Assembly: GCF_009935905.1 (NCBI RefSeq)
Contig: NZ_PREX01000007.1
Location: 25,370-89,369, forward strand
Reading direction: 5' to 3'
Source: Alkalibacterium sp. MB6
GTDB taxonomy: Bacteria > Bacillota > Bacilli > Lactobacillales > Carnobacteriaceae_A
DNA: 64,000 bases
Shown: one piece after another, positions 27,819 through 36,373 of the stretch
Layout of the letters: every line of letters begins with the position of its first letter
How positions within the stretch are numbered: the stretch's first letter is position 1
Notes under the pieces: model-generated
Told to the model about the DNA's origin: nothing
Seen by the model: the letters and a program-made list of their open reading frames with translations, nothing else
The model's database searches: none
Program-made: the position numbers and the translations under genes

Positions 27819-28805
27819 TTATCGTGTGTACTTATTTTGCTCAACAGTATAATGATCCACTGCGTATTTAAATGATTCGGTAAAAAAAGACAAGGCTTCT
27901 TGGCTGATGTCCGCCTTTGGATGAATGATATCAAAACCATGAAAGCCGCCTTTAAGTTGTTTAAAATCGACTGGGACCTCAGCATCTTTGAGTTGATTGA
28001 TATAGTAAATAGTCTCGTCTCTAAATGGTTCGATGTCACCAACAAAGGTAACCGTTGGTGGCAAATGACGAAAGTCTGTCGCTCTGGCAGGCGCTGCATA
28101 AATGGGCACATCATCACCAGTTACCTCTCCCAAATAAAGTTCCCAAGCCCATTTGTTAACCTCAGTATTCCATATCGGCGCATCGTTGTCTATTGCTGAT
28201 TCAGTATTATTCCTGTCATCTAGCATGGGATACAATGGCATCTGAAAGGCTATATTGACTTCTCCTTTATCCCTAGCGTATAAAGTTAAAGCAGCGGTCA
28301 ATCCGCCACCCGCACTTTCTCCGCCGACCATCAATTGATTGTCTTTTATACCCAGTGCTTTTGCCTGATGTTTAATCCATACTAGTGTATCATAGGCATC
28401 TTCTAAAGCTGCTGGATAAGGCGCTTCAACGGATAAGCGGTAATCTGGTGCGACGACAATGCAGTCTCTCGCTTCAATGAGTCTAGTGAAGCGTCCTGAG
28501 TATAATTCCGGCAGCCCTTGAGAATAGCCACCTCCGTGTAGCCACAATACACCAGGTACATTCCCTTTCACGTTCTTTGGCTTGTAAACGCGAACGCGAA
28601 GGGTGGTCCCGTCTTTTCTAGGAATCCATTCTTCATGAGACTCTAACCCTCTTGCCCCTATCCCTTTTAAAGGCTGGGTCAATTTATTTACTCGCTTAAC
28701 GTAGCGTAAGTAGTTTTCTTTACTGGATTTATTAACTAATCGGTCGAAAAGTAGTCCTCTTAAACGGAGTTGCTTGTCAATCATGTTATCCGTCACCTTC
28801 AACAT
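27819..28805 (-). CDS. HSL-family alpha/beta hydrolase (esterase)
   Basis: A 328-residue esterase: LWLHGGGYSQG oxyanion motif, GGESAGGGLTAA nucleophile elbow, acid in DIEPFRDETIYY, His in GGFHGFDII. It shares architecture with the esterase at 19435 but is clearly a different subfamily. ATG at 28805 follows AAAGGAGGG. It ends 24 bases before the gloB start, so the two are probably co-transcribed. Substrate unknown. Confidence 0.87.
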   Translation of the reverse strand: MLKVTDNMIDKQLRLRGLLFDRLVNKSSKENYLRYVKRVNKLTQPLKGIGARGLESHEEWIPRKDGTTLRVRVYKPKNVKGNVPGVLWLHGGGYSQGLPELYSGRFTRLIEARDCIVVAPDYRLSVEAPYPAALEDAYDTLVWIKHQAKALGIKDNQLMVGGESAGGGLTAALTLYARDKGEVNIAFQMPLYPMLDDRNNTESAIDNDAPIWNTEVNKWAWELYLGEVTGDDVPIYAAPARATDFRHLPPTVTFVGDIEPFRDETIYYINQLKDAEVPVDFKQLKGGFHGFDIIHPKADISQEALSFFTESFKYAVDHYTVEQNKYTR

Positions 28806-28941
28806 GGTCCCTCCTTTGCTTGACTGCTTACGTCTAAATTATACCTTATTTCTGCCTGCCACACACTCAGTTACTTGATTTGTCCTTGAAATCACGTATA
28901 GTTAGTATTGAAAAAACAATAGCCACACGAAGGATGGTCCC

Positions 28942-29649
28942 ATGCGAATAAATAAATTTATTAGTGAAGCAGGCGCAGCCTCTAGACGAGGAGCTGACAG
29001 ATTAGTTGAAAGTGGAAAAGTCACCATCAATGGCAAAAAAGCCAAAATTGGTGCTCAGGTCGAACCCGGAGATGACGTTCGAATCAACGGCAATCAGATT
29101 TACATCCCACGAAACACCGTTTATATTGCATTAAATAAACCCGTAGGCATTACCAGTACTACTGAAAAAGATGTCAAAGGCAATGTGGTCGATATGGTTA
29201 ACCAACCCTTTAGAGTCTTTCACATTGGACGTTTGGACAAGGATTCAGAAGGCTTGATTTTACTTACGAATGATGGAGACATCGTCAATGAAATCTTACG
29301 TTCAGAAGGCAAGCACGAAAAAGAGTACATCGTTTCTGTCGATCGACCAATCAATGACGAGTTTTTGAAACAAATGTCTGAAGGTGTCGAAATATTGGGA
29401 ACGACAACCCTTCCCGCAAAAACTGAACAGTTATCAAAATACGACTTCAAACTTATTCTAACACAAGGGTTAAACCGCCAGATTAGACGGATGTGTGAAG
29501 CTTTAGGCTATAACGTTTTAAGACTTCAGCGCATCCGCATCATGAACATCGAGCTAGGCAATATGCCCGCTGGACAGTGGCGTTATTTATCCAAAAAAGA
29601 GAAAAACCAATTATTCAGAGATTTGGATTACGACCCAAAAGAATGGTAA
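28942..29649 (+). CDS. rluF: 23S rRNA pseudouridine synthase, RluF-like
   Basis: A 235-residue pseudouridine synthase of the RsuA/RluB/E/F group. An S4 RNA-binding domain (residues 1-60, MRINKFISEAGAASRRGADR) leads into the catalytic domain with GRLDKDSEGLILLTNDG (catalytic Asp in RLDKDS) and the RQIRRMCEALGYNVLRLQR block. E. coli RluF modifies U2604 of 23S rRNA; the KDSEGL form with conserved RQIRRMC fits RluF best. ridA follows 33 bases downstream in the same direction. Confidence 0.9.
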   Translation: MRINKFISEAGAASRRGADRLVESGKVTINGKKAKIGAQVEPGDDVRINGNQIYIPRNTVYIALNKPVGITSTTEKDVKGNVVDMVNQPFRVFHIGRLDKDSEGLILLTNDGDIVNEILRSEGKHEKEYIVSVDRPINDEFLKQMSEGVEILGTTTLPAKTEQLSKYDFKLILTQGLNRQIRRMCEALGYNVLRLQRIRIMNIELGNMPAGQWRYLSKKEKNQLFRDLDYDPKEW

Positions 29650-29682
29650 TCTGATAATAGTATAGACGATGGAGTAGAAAAA

Positions 29683-30072
29683 ATGGTTAGAAAAACAGTG
29701 ACCGCTGATAACGTTCAAGCATCTGGACCGTATTCACATGCAGTCGATGCGGGTGATTATGTCTTCTTTTCAGGACAGACTGCCAAGAACGCAGCCCATG
29801 CTTCTGAAGAAACTCAGGACATCGCAACTCAAACAGAGATTTGTTTCGATAATTTATTTAAAGTCATGGAAAAAGCTCACGTGACCTCTGATAATGTGGT
29901 GAAAGTGAACGTGTACTTGACTAGCATGAAGCATTTTGAAGCCATGAATGACGCGTATCAAACTAAGTTTAGTGATCCTTACCCAGCACGCACTTGCGTG
30001 GCTGTATTAGAATTGCCTTTAGGTGCCGATGTAGAAATTGAACTCATTGCTAAACGTAAAAAAGTAGACTAA
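29683..30072 (+). CDS. RidA-family reactive enamine/imine deaminase
   Basis: A 129-residue Rid (YjgF/YER057c) protein with the N-terminal block ASGPYSHAVDAGDYVFFSGQ, the catalytic Arg in YPARTCVAV and a C-terminal VEIELIAKRK strand. Members hydrolyse 2-aminoacrylate and related imines made by PLP enzymes. The active-site Arg is present, which supports deaminase activity rather than an orphan Rid subgroup. Co-directional with rluF and closed by a strong terminator. Confidence 0.92.
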   Translation: MVRKTVTADNVQASGPYSHAVDAGDYVFFSGQTAKNAAHASEETQDIATQTEICFDNLFKVMEKAHVTSDNVVKVNVYLTSMKHFEAMNDAYQTKFSDPYPARTCVAVLELPLGADVEIELIAKRKKVD

Positions 30073-30077
30073 CCAAT

Positions 30078-30124
30078 AAAAATGACCACTTGATTAGATA
30101 ACAACTAATCAAGTGGTCATTTTT
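30078..30124. terminator. Bidirectional terminator
   Basis: Perfect 19-base arms (30078-30096 and 30106-30124) with A-rich start and T-rich end, between ridA and the convergent alkyltransferase-like gene. Confidence 0.93.
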
Positions 30125-30131
30125 GATGTTC

Positions 30132-30446
30132 CTAACTTTCCCACCGGCACTCTTTAATAGCAACGTGTTGATCATCTCTCATCAAAACCCCTTCTGCTTC
30201 TAAGAGTTCTTTTTGTTCACGAAAGCCTGGGGCGAGTCTTCCAGCATGATTCACCACTCGGTGACAAGGGTAGCGCCCATAAAATTCTGCCATACTCAAT
30301 ACCCTACCGACTAGCCGAGCATTTTTCTCTCTCCCAATCAGTCGAGCGATTTGACCATAAGTTGCCACTTTCCCTGTAGGAATTTCCTCCACCACTGCTA
30401 ATATTTCGTAAATGAGCTGATCATTCAATACACCTTTTGATCTCAT
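30132..30446 (-). CDS. MGMT-family alkyltransferase (C-terminal domain only)
   Basis: A 104-residue protein equivalent to the DNA-binding/active-site domain of O6-alkylguanine-DNA alkyltransferase, without the N-terminal domain. It keeps the acceptor Cys in RYPCHRVVNHAGRLAPG, the HTH region GKVATYGQIARLIG and the Arg-finger-like ARLVGRVLS. Short relatives with Trp in place of Cys are alkyltransferase-like (ATL) sensors; this one retains Cys and could transfer alkyl groups. Ribosome binding site AAGGAA. Confidence 0.88.
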   Translation of the reverse strand: MRSKGVLNDQLIYEILAVVEEIPTGKVATYGQIARLIGREKNARLVGRVLSMAEFYGRYPCHRVVNHAGRLAPGFREQKELLEAEGVLMRDDQHVAIKECRWES

Positions 30447-30463
30447 TTTCCTTAACCTCTCGT

Positions 30464-31453
30464 CTAAGTCCGCTCCGCCAGTGTATTGAAGTGGGTCACT
30501 TGATTCCGACCGTTATGTTTAGACGCATACAGTGCATCATCTGCTTCTTTCAAAATCGACAACTGATCATCGCCTTCCCCACTTGTTGATAGCCCAATAC
30601 TAATGGTCAGGCCACTAACTTCATCCCAATTCGTTTCCTGAACGGCCACTCGTAACTGTTCAGCGAATTGAACCGCTAAGTCTTCAGATGCACCTGGTAG
30701 CAGAATGATGAATTCTTCTCCCCCGTAACGAGCAGCTGTGTACTCATGTTGAGCTTGTTTTTTTAGTATAGCAGCCAACTTTACTAGCACTTGATCGCCG
30801 ACTGGATGACCATATGTATCATTCACGCGTTTAAAATAATCAATATCAAGAATCAGAAGGCTGAAAATCTCTCCCGTCTTCCAGAAATTGTAGACCAATC
30901 GAACCAATGTCTCTTGCATATGCTTCCGGTTAGAAATTCCAGTCAGCGTATCTAAATTCGAAGCGAGAATTAAGTTGTTATTTATCTCTGTCAACCGTAA
31001 TTGTTTTGTTTGAATCTCATCATTAATCTTTTGTAACTCAGTCAACACCGCTTCTTGCTCATCAAGTAATTGTTGCAATGTATCTTTCGCTTGACGCAGT
31101 TCTTGCTCGTATTCCAATCGGCGAGTCATCGGTAGGGTTACAATATCTATACGGAACAGGTCTTCTGATTGATAACGGCGCCCGTTCAATAAGAACGGCA
31201 CGTCATGCCCATCTGAATGGCTAAATTTAACTAAAAATTCTTTCACATGCCCATATAAATTAATCGTCGGATAAAAATAAGAATGAAACATTATCTTCCC
31301 TGACGTCCCGCATAGGTATTCTAAATGATTACCAACTAGACTGTCTTTTTCATAACCCAATTCGTTCAAAAAGGTGTCGTTCACATCAACAATATAGCCT
31401 TCATGGTCAAGAGCGATTAAGCCACCCGGCGCTAAACGCAAGCGTTCTTCCAT
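30464..31453 (-). CDS. PAS-coiled coil-GGDEF diguanylate cyclase, RsbP-like sensor half
   Basis: A 329-residue soluble protein. The PAS domain (residues 1-115) resembles the sensor half of B. subtilis RsbP: the N-terminal APGGLIALDHEGYIVDVN, YFYPTINLYGHVKEF and DGHDVPFLLNGRRY blocks have close RsbP counterparts as I recall them. A coiled coil (about 115-165) follows, then a GGDEF domain with active site ARYGGEEFIILL. The I-site RxxD is absent. In RsbP the output is a PP2C phosphatase; here it is a cyclase. It begins 12 bases after the RsbQ-like hydrolase gene, with AGGAGGG overlapping that stop, so the pair is one unit. Confidence 0.88.
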   Translation of the reverse strand: MEERLRLAPGGLIALDHEGYIVDVNDTFLNELGYEKDSLVGNHLEYLCGTSGKIMFHSYFYPTINLYGHVKEFLVKFSHSDGHDVPFLLNGRRYQSEDLFRIDIVTLPMTRRLEYEQELRQAKDTLQQLLDEQEAVLTELQKINDEIQTKQLRLTEINNNLILASNLDTLTGISNRKHMQETLVRLVYNFWKTGEIFSLLILDIDYFKRVNDTYGHPVGDQVLVKLAAILKKQAQHEYTAARYGGEEFIILLPGASEDLAVQFAEQLRVAVQETNWDEVSGLTISIGLSTSGEGDDQLSILKEADDALYASKHNGRNQVTHFNTLAERT

Positions 31454-31465
31454 GCCGTATCCCTC

Positions 31466-32272
31466 CTATGATCGTGCCAGATAGTCTTTAATTATTGCAG
31501 CAGTCTGTTCTGGCTGACTTATATGCGGATAGTGTCCTTTGGCATCTAACACATGCAACTCACTGTTTTCCATCGCTTGATGCAAGTACTCCCCCACTTC
31601 TACCGGTACAATACTGTCATGAGCACATTGTAGAATTAAGGTCTTTACTTTTGCTTCATGTAACGTCTCTCTATAGTCAGATAAAAAGGTGACTTCCGCA
31701 AATTGACGAGCAATACGTGGGGCATTGGATACAAAGGTCTGTTCTAAGTCTTGGACTTCTTTCGTCTCTTTCGGCTGCTCCATTGCCATTGGAGCCATAT
31801 AGCTTGCCCAGCCGGTAAAGTTCATTTCCATCATGTCCAATAAATCTCGTATATCAGACTCTTCAAAGCCGCCCTTATAGCCATCTTCTTTATTCAAGTA
31901 ACACGGTGATGGGCCAATCATCACCAATGCATCAAATAATTCTGGTCGTTTAAGAGACGCTAACATACCTATCATTGAACTAACCGAATGCCCGACAAAT
32001 ATAACATCTTTTAAATCTAAAGCTTCAATCACATCGATAACATCTTCTGCATAACCATGCAATTGACTGTATTTATCTGGGTCATAGGCAGATAAATCTG
32101 ACCTGCCAGATCCGACATAGTCAAATAGAACCAGCTGATACTCCTCTTCAAAAGCCGGAGCCATGTATTGCCACATCCCTTGCTCACAGCCAAACCCATG
32201 TGCCATCACTATGGTTTTAGAACCTTTCCCAAACACATTGATATGATTTCGTTCTCTTATCTCTTTACTCAT
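31466..32272 (-). CDS. RsbQ-like alpha/beta hydrolase (energy-stress signalling)
   Basis: A 268-residue alpha/beta hydrolase very close in pattern to RsbQ: VMAHGFGCEQGMWQYMAP, LFDYVGSGRSDLSAYD, FVGHSVSSMIGMLAS (nucleophile Ser in GHSVS), acid in CAHDSIVPVEVG, His in AKGHYPHISQP. RsbQ processes a small hydrophobic ligand and activates the PAS domain of RsbP under energy stress. Its neighbour here is a PAS-GGDEF protein with an RsbP-like PAS domain, so the predicted job is to gate that cyclase. First gene of a two-gene operon with AAGGAG ribosome binding site. Confidence 0.9.
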   Translation of the reverse strand: MSKEIRERNHINVFGKGSKTIVMAHGFGCEQGMWQYMAPAFEEEYQLVLFDYVGSGRSDLSAYDPDKYSQLHGYAEDVIDVIEALDLKDVIFVGHSVSSMIGMLASLKRPELFDALVMIGPSPCYLNKEDGYKGGFEESDIRDLLDMMEMNFTGWASYMAPMAMEQPKETKEVQDLEQTFVSNAPRIARQFAEVTFLSDYRETLHEAKVKTLILQCAHDSIVPVEVGEYLHQAMENSELHVLDAKGHYPHISQPEQTAAIIKDYLARS

Positions 32273-32662
32273 TATTTAATCTCCTTACCCATTTTTGAGC
32301 AATTACGTCCTCTATTGCTTCTCAGTAAACAATCCTTCATTGTTATGATAACAGTATTTATTAAGCTTTACACTGATAAAAACTAATAATATAGACAAGA
32401 AAGAAGCATAATTGGGTTAAATTTGCTTGTGTTTTGAAGATCTATTAACTAGTCAATTCAATCGATTTAAATTTTATACAATTATTTTTCAACTTAATTA
32501 GCCTAATTCACGTTTTTAACATTCATTAATTTTGAATATAAGAGTTAATTAGGTGTTTGAATTGATTTATGGCATTATAGGAGTAAGCAAACATCGCTCA
32601 TCAATACGTAATATGTCAATTTCTTAAGACGAGTGTCACAATTTAAAATAAAGAGGGATAAT
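32273..32662. other. AT-rich intergenic region, divergent promoters presumed
   Basis: A 390-base gap between the divergent RsbQ-like gene and truA. It is very AT-rich; I see no ORF, no T-tailed hairpin and no recognisable riboswitch. A loose inverted pair (TTAATTAGCCTAATTCAC near 32499 and GAGTTAATTAGGTG near 32541) is the only structure noted. Promoters for both flanking genes must lie here but none is convincing. Confidence 0.5.
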
Positions 32663-33406
32663 ATGAGAAATATCAAAATGACGATTGAATATGATGGCGG
32701 ACGCTATTTAGGCTGGCAACGACTGGGTGACTCCGACAAGTCGATTCAAGGTAAAATTGAACACATCTTAACTCAACTGACGGGAAGTCCAACGGAAATT
32801 ATCGGCTCAGGGCGCACAGACGCCGGAACACATGCCAGAGGACAGATTGCTAACTTCAAAACAGAATCTGGTATGGATCTAAACACTATGCAAGAGATTC
32901 TGATTCGCAACTTACCCCAAGACATTATTGTCAAAGAGTTAAAAGAAGTTCACGAGAGGTTCCATTCCCGCTATAACGCCAAAGGCAAACAATACAGTTA
33001 TCATGTCTGGAACCACGTGATTCCATCCGCCTTTGAACGCAACTATAGTTTTCACTATCCAGAGAAACTAAACATTGAAAACATGCAAAAAGCCTGCCAT
33101 AAATTGACAGGCACACACGACTTTATTGGTTTTTCAGCCCTTAAAAAAACAAAGAAATCAACCGTTCGAACTATAGACAAGATTACGATTGAAAAAAAAG
33201 GCAACCTCATTCACTTCACCTTTGTCGGCAACGGCTTCTTGCATAAAATGGTCAGAATCATCACAGGGACTCTACTTGAAATAGGTGCCGGTACGTTAGA
33301 ACCAGAAGCCATCGACGATATCTTTGAAAGTGGCGTTCGAAGCGACGCTGGAATAACCGTTCCGTCACAAGGTTTGTTTTTGGATGAGGTTTTTTACGAA
33401 AAGTAA
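32663..33406 (+). CDS. truA: tRNA pseudouridine(38-40) synthase
   Basis: A 247-residue TruA: IEYDGGRYLGWQR at the start, the catalytic Asp in GSGRTDAGTHARGQ, and the HKMVRIITGTLLEIGAG block near the end. It modifies U38-U40 in tRNA anticodon arms. An in-frame start at 32633 would add ten residues, but AAAGAGGGA precedes the ATG at 32663. Monocistronic here, not with the ribosomal protein/ecf cluster where truA often sits, so this may be a second copy. Confidence 0.94.
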   Translation: MRNIKMTIEYDGGRYLGWQRLGDSDKSIQGKIEHILTQLTGSPTEIIGSGRTDAGTHARGQIANFKTESGMDLNTMQEILIRNLPQDIIVKELKEVHERFHSRYNAKGKQYSYHVWNHVIPSAFERNYSFHYPEKLNIENMQKACHKLTGTHDFIGFSALKKTKKSTVRTIDKITIEKKGNLIHFTFVGNGFLHKMVRIITGTLLEIGAGTLEPEAIDDIFESGVRSDAGITVPSQGLFLDEVFYEK

Positions 33407-33549
33407 CTAGTATTTAAATGGAATCAATGACCCTATCCAAAATGATATTAGAAATGATAATGTAAATGTTAATCATAATGAAGAATCGTAGACTACGATT
33501 CGTGGTAATTTTTCTTCTATAATAGTGTCTATTCTAAATTTATTTACAC

Positions 33550-33578
33550 AAAAAGCGCCGATCACATCAGCGCTTTTT
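33550..33578. terminator. Terminator shared by truA and the subtilase remnant
   Basis: AAAAAGCGC and GCGCTTTTT arms (33550-33558, 33570-33578) with a T-run. A further palindrome, GAATCGTAG-A-CTACGATTC at 33483-33501, lies just upstream of it in the truA 3' region. Confidence 0.85.
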
Positions 33579-33598
33579 TGTTTATTTTTTTTGCTTTG

Positions 33599-33930
33599 TT
33601 ATTGAATAGTTAACACGCCACCTGATAATTCTGTGACACGGTCTCCTAGTTTCGCTGTTGGGTTTAAGGCGTATCTTCCAGCTGGGAGTGGTGCCCCATC
33701 AATGGTCATATCCCATAAGAAGAAATGATCACCACGAGGAACATCGTATTCAACTCGACAATCACAGTTACCAATTCATTTGAAAGGACATCCGCCTCTA
33801 AATGTAACCCTTTGTCTCCAGTAGACTCCTCTGCTTTGTTAGCAAATACTTGACCTCCCGGTAATACAGCAGATAAACCGACAGTAAGAGCGAATGATGC
33901 CTTTACCCATTTTCTTAACGATTTGGACAT
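33599..33930 (-). pseudogene. Internally deleted secreted protease (S8 subtilase-like) remnant
   Basis: The start at 33930 encodes a good signal peptide (residues about 1-30, ending QVFA) and the beginning of a propeptide-like region (LVTVIVEL). The frame then breaks near 33765; a different frame carries a sensible C-terminus, EYDVPRGDHFFLWDMTIDG to GGVLTIQ, ending at 33599. Both ends look like pieces of one large exported protein, probably a cell-envelope subtilisin, with the whole catalytic core missing. The join lies where both halves encode a V-x-VE string, which suggests deletion between short repeats. The protease assignment is tentative; the broken state is clear. Confidence 0.65.
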
Positions 33931-34156
33931 TCTTATCTTCTCCTCTTTCTTTTCTAGTTAGTGACTTTAAGTGTTTTATTATAATATAGCCTGCTTCTCT
34001 TATCACTCCTTCATGTTTCTTATTCTTTATAGGGTTGTCATGACTAAGTTAATCGCTCTTATATACATTTCTATGGTTATATTAATTATAAAAAAGAGGC
34101 TACCTCATCATTGAGATATCCTCTTTCATCATAGCTTTTAAATATTTACAGACGAT

Positions 34157-34420
34157 TTAACGCATTTTAACGATTAAATTAATCGCTTCTTGAATGGATT
34201 CTTCTTTTGTTTGCCCTTCTTGCGGTTCAAGGATACATTGAGCTAAGTTTTCAGCGACAATCAATCCAATCGCTTTATCGATGCTAGAGCGTATCGCTGA
34301 TAATTGAGTGACAACGTCCCGACAATCTTTTTCTTCTTCCATCATCTTTAAGACACCACGAATTTGTCCTTCTGATCGTTTCATGCGGTTGATAACCTTT
34401 TTATCATATAAGGAACTCAT
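34157..34420 (-). CDS. cstR: CsoR/CstR-family repressor, persulfide-sensing type
   Basis: An 87-residue all-helical repressor. Copper-type CsoR uses Cys-His-Cys; here the first Cys (KDCRDVV, about residue 33) and the second Cys (NLAQCIL, about residue 62) remain, but the His position is Asn (AENLAQC). The C-x-N-x-C pattern is that of CstR, which forms di- or tetrasulfide cross-links with reactive sulfur and then leaves DNA. Its location after rhodanese and CoA-disulfide-reductase genes supports this. The ATG overlaps the stop of the preceding rhodanese (ATGA). Predicted to repress both sulfur operons through the dyads near 36719 and 40444. Confidence 0.85.
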   Translation of the reverse strand: MSSLYDKKVINRMKRSEGQIRGVLKMMEEEKDCRDVVTQLSAIRSSIDKAIGLIVAENLAQCILEPQEGQTKEESIQEAINLIVKMR

Positions 34421-34707
34421 TCCGTATCCCCTTTCCAGGCAGACATGCCACCCATAACGTTCACGACATCATACCCATTGTTAGCTAGATATTGACAAGC
34501 GGTTGTTGAACGACCGCCACTTTGACAAATAACATAATAGGTTTTTTCTTTATCTAGTTCAACGGGGAACTCACTTAAAGGCATATTTTTAGCTATTGGG
34601 ATATGGCCACTTTCGTATTCATCGACTTCACGTACATCGATGAGATTGATAGTATCATTTTTGCGGTAGTATTCATCAAATTCTGGCATTGACATAGAGT
34701 TAAACAT
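34417..34707 (-). CDS. Single-domain rhodanese
   Basis: A 96-residue rhodanese with the six-residue active-site loop CQSGGRS (YVICQSGGRSTTACQYL) and the LIDVREVDEYESGHIP signature. It carries sulfane sulfur as a Cys persulfide and transfers it to thiols such as CoA. The ATG at 34716 abuts AAAAGG, so the in-frame ATG at 34707 is the better start. Third gene of an operon (rhodanese, CoA-disulfide reductase-rhodanese, rhodanese, cstR) with only a few bases between genes. Confidence 0.88.
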   Translation of the reverse strand: MFNSMSMPEFDEYYRKNDTINLIDVREVDEYESGHIPIAKNMPLSEFPVELDKEKTYYVICQSGGRSTTACQYLANNGYDVVNVMGGMSAWKGDTE

Positions 34708-34720
34708 ATTAATCATCCTT

Positions 34721-36373
34721 TTATTTCATTATTTTTTCAGGTTTCACCATAGAATAAAGAGCAAATGCACCATCTAAGTTTTTCGTTTTGAATCCGGACT
34801 GAGTCAAGATTCTCTCAGCAATGTAACTGCGTTGGCCACTGTGACAACTTAACAAGTAGGGTTGCTCTTTGTCTAGTTCATTCAAGCGATCACGTAAGTC
34901 ATTCAATGGAATGTTAATGGCATCTGGCATCCCACCATTAACCTTAATTTCATTTTCCTCACGTACATCCAACAGTATCCAACCGTTTGCTTGTAACTCT
35001 TCTACGTCATACCATTGAGCCGTTTCTGAGAGTCCTTCCACTACATTCAGGGCAGCGTATCCAGCCATGTTGACTAAGTCTTTTGCAGATCCAAATGGTG
35101 GTGCGTAAGTTAATTCCAACTCAGGTAAATCTTCAACAGTTAGGCTTCCTTTGATCGCTGTCGCAATCACATCAATACGTTTATCAACGCCCGCTTTTCC
35201 GATAGCTTGTGCCCCATAAATGACACCCGTTTGAGGATTGAACAAAAGTTTGAGTACGACCGTTTCCGCTCCTGGGTAATAGCCGGCATGGTGTTTTCCT
35301 TGAATATGAATAGCTTGGTAATCCATCTCTGCTTGTTTTAGTTGACGTTCATTCAGACCGGTTGAAGCTGCAGCTAGGTCAAAGACTCTAACAATGGCTG
35401 TTCCAATACTGCCTTTGTTCTTTCTCCCTCGTCCTGCAATGATATCAGCCACTTGTCGACCTTGGCGGTTTGCTGGTGAAGCCAAAGCAATCATGGTATC
35501 TTCGCCTGTAATCTGCTGTTTAACGATAATCGCATCACCAATAGCGTAAATGTCTTTTTGGCTCGTTTCATATTGGTCGTCTACCAAAATACCACCACGC
35601 ATACCGGTTTCTATCCCTGCTGTTTCAGCTAGTACAGACTCTGGACGAACGCCCACAGACATCATTGTTATATCACTATCTAAGCGCTCTCCGTTATCTA
35701 AAACAATCGTACGGCCTTCGTCTTCAAAAGCTTTTGCAGCTATACCAGTAAATAAAGTCACGCCTTTGTCTTTCAGCTCTTTCGTGATATAGGTTGCCAT
35801 TTCCTCATCGAAAGTTGGTAAGACATGAGGGGCCATTTCGACTACTGTGACGTCTAGCCCACGGTGATGTAGGTTTTCTGCCATTTCAAGTCCAATAAAA
35901 CCTGCACCGATAACCGTTGCTTTTTTCGGCTGGTGCTTCTGGATATAAGAATCAATAGCATCCACATCAGGAACATTACGCAAAGTGTAGACGTTAGTTG
36001 CTTCACTTAAGCCCTCTGTTGACGGAACAAATGGTTTAGCTCCCGGAGACAGAATTAATTTATCATACTCTAGGGGGTATGTTCCTTCTGCGTTTTGGAC
36101 AGTGATGGTTTTACTGTTTGAGTCAATGTCTATTGCTTCGCTGTTCACGCGAACGTCTAATTTGAAACGAGCCAGTAATTTCTCTGGAGTCTGCACCATG
36201 AGTTTGTCACGATCTGTGATTTCTTCCCCTATATAATAAGGAAGTCCACAGTTTGCGAAAGAAACATACGGCCCTTTCTCTAAAATAATAATTTCAGCTG
36301 ATTCATCTAGTCTTCTTAAGCGAGTTGCCGCAGACATACCGCCTGCTACTCCTCCAACAATAACAACTTTCAT
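34721..36373 (-). CDS. CoA-disulfide/CoA-persulfide reductase with C-terminal rhodanese
   Basis: A 550-residue flavoprotein. Residues 1-440 are a pyridine-nucleotide disulfide oxidoreductase: FAD motif VGGVAGGMSAATRLRRLD, the single redox Cys in SFANCGLPYYIGEE (about residue 43), NAD(P)H motif VIGAGFIGLEMAENL, and second FAD site DIYAIGDAI. Residues about 455-550 are a rhodanese with active Cys in LSCHSGQRSYIAE. The fusion reduces CoA persulfide or disulfide and releases sulfide. Its start overlaps the upstream rhodanese stop (TAATG) after AAGGAGG. Central to the sulfur operon. Confidence 0.92.
   Translation of the reverse strand: MKVVIVGGVAGGMSAATRLRRLDESAEIIILEKGPYVSFANCGLPYYIGEEITDRDKLMVQTPEKLLARFKLDVRVNSEAIDIDSNSKTITVQNAEGTYPLEYDKLILSPGAKPFVPSTEGLSEATNVYTLRNVPDVDAIDSYIQKHQPKKATVIGAGFIGLEMAENLHHRGLDVTVVEMAPHVLPTFDEEMATYITKELKDKGVTLFTGIAAKAFEDEGRTIVLDNGERLDSDITMMSVGVRPESVLAETAGIETGMRGGILVDDQYETSQKDIYAIGDAIIVKQQITGEDTMIALASPANRQGRQVADIIAGRGRKNKGSIGTAIVRVFDLAAASTGLNERQLKQAEMDYQAIHIQGKHHAGYYPGAETVVLKLLFNPQTGVIYGAQAIGKAGVDKRIDVIATAIKGSLTVEDLPELELTYAPPFGSAKDLVNMAGYAALNVVEGLSETAQWYDVEELQANGWILLDVREENEIKVNGGMPDAINIPLNDLRDRLNELDKEQPYLLSCHSGQRSYIAERILTQSGFKTKNLDGAFALYSMVKPEKIMK

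Noticed and set aside
33440..33475. Fur/Zur-type dyad (GATAATGTAAATGTTAATC) downstream of truA
   Set aside because: Symmetry is poor and the position, downstream of truA between convergent genes, does not fit an operator.
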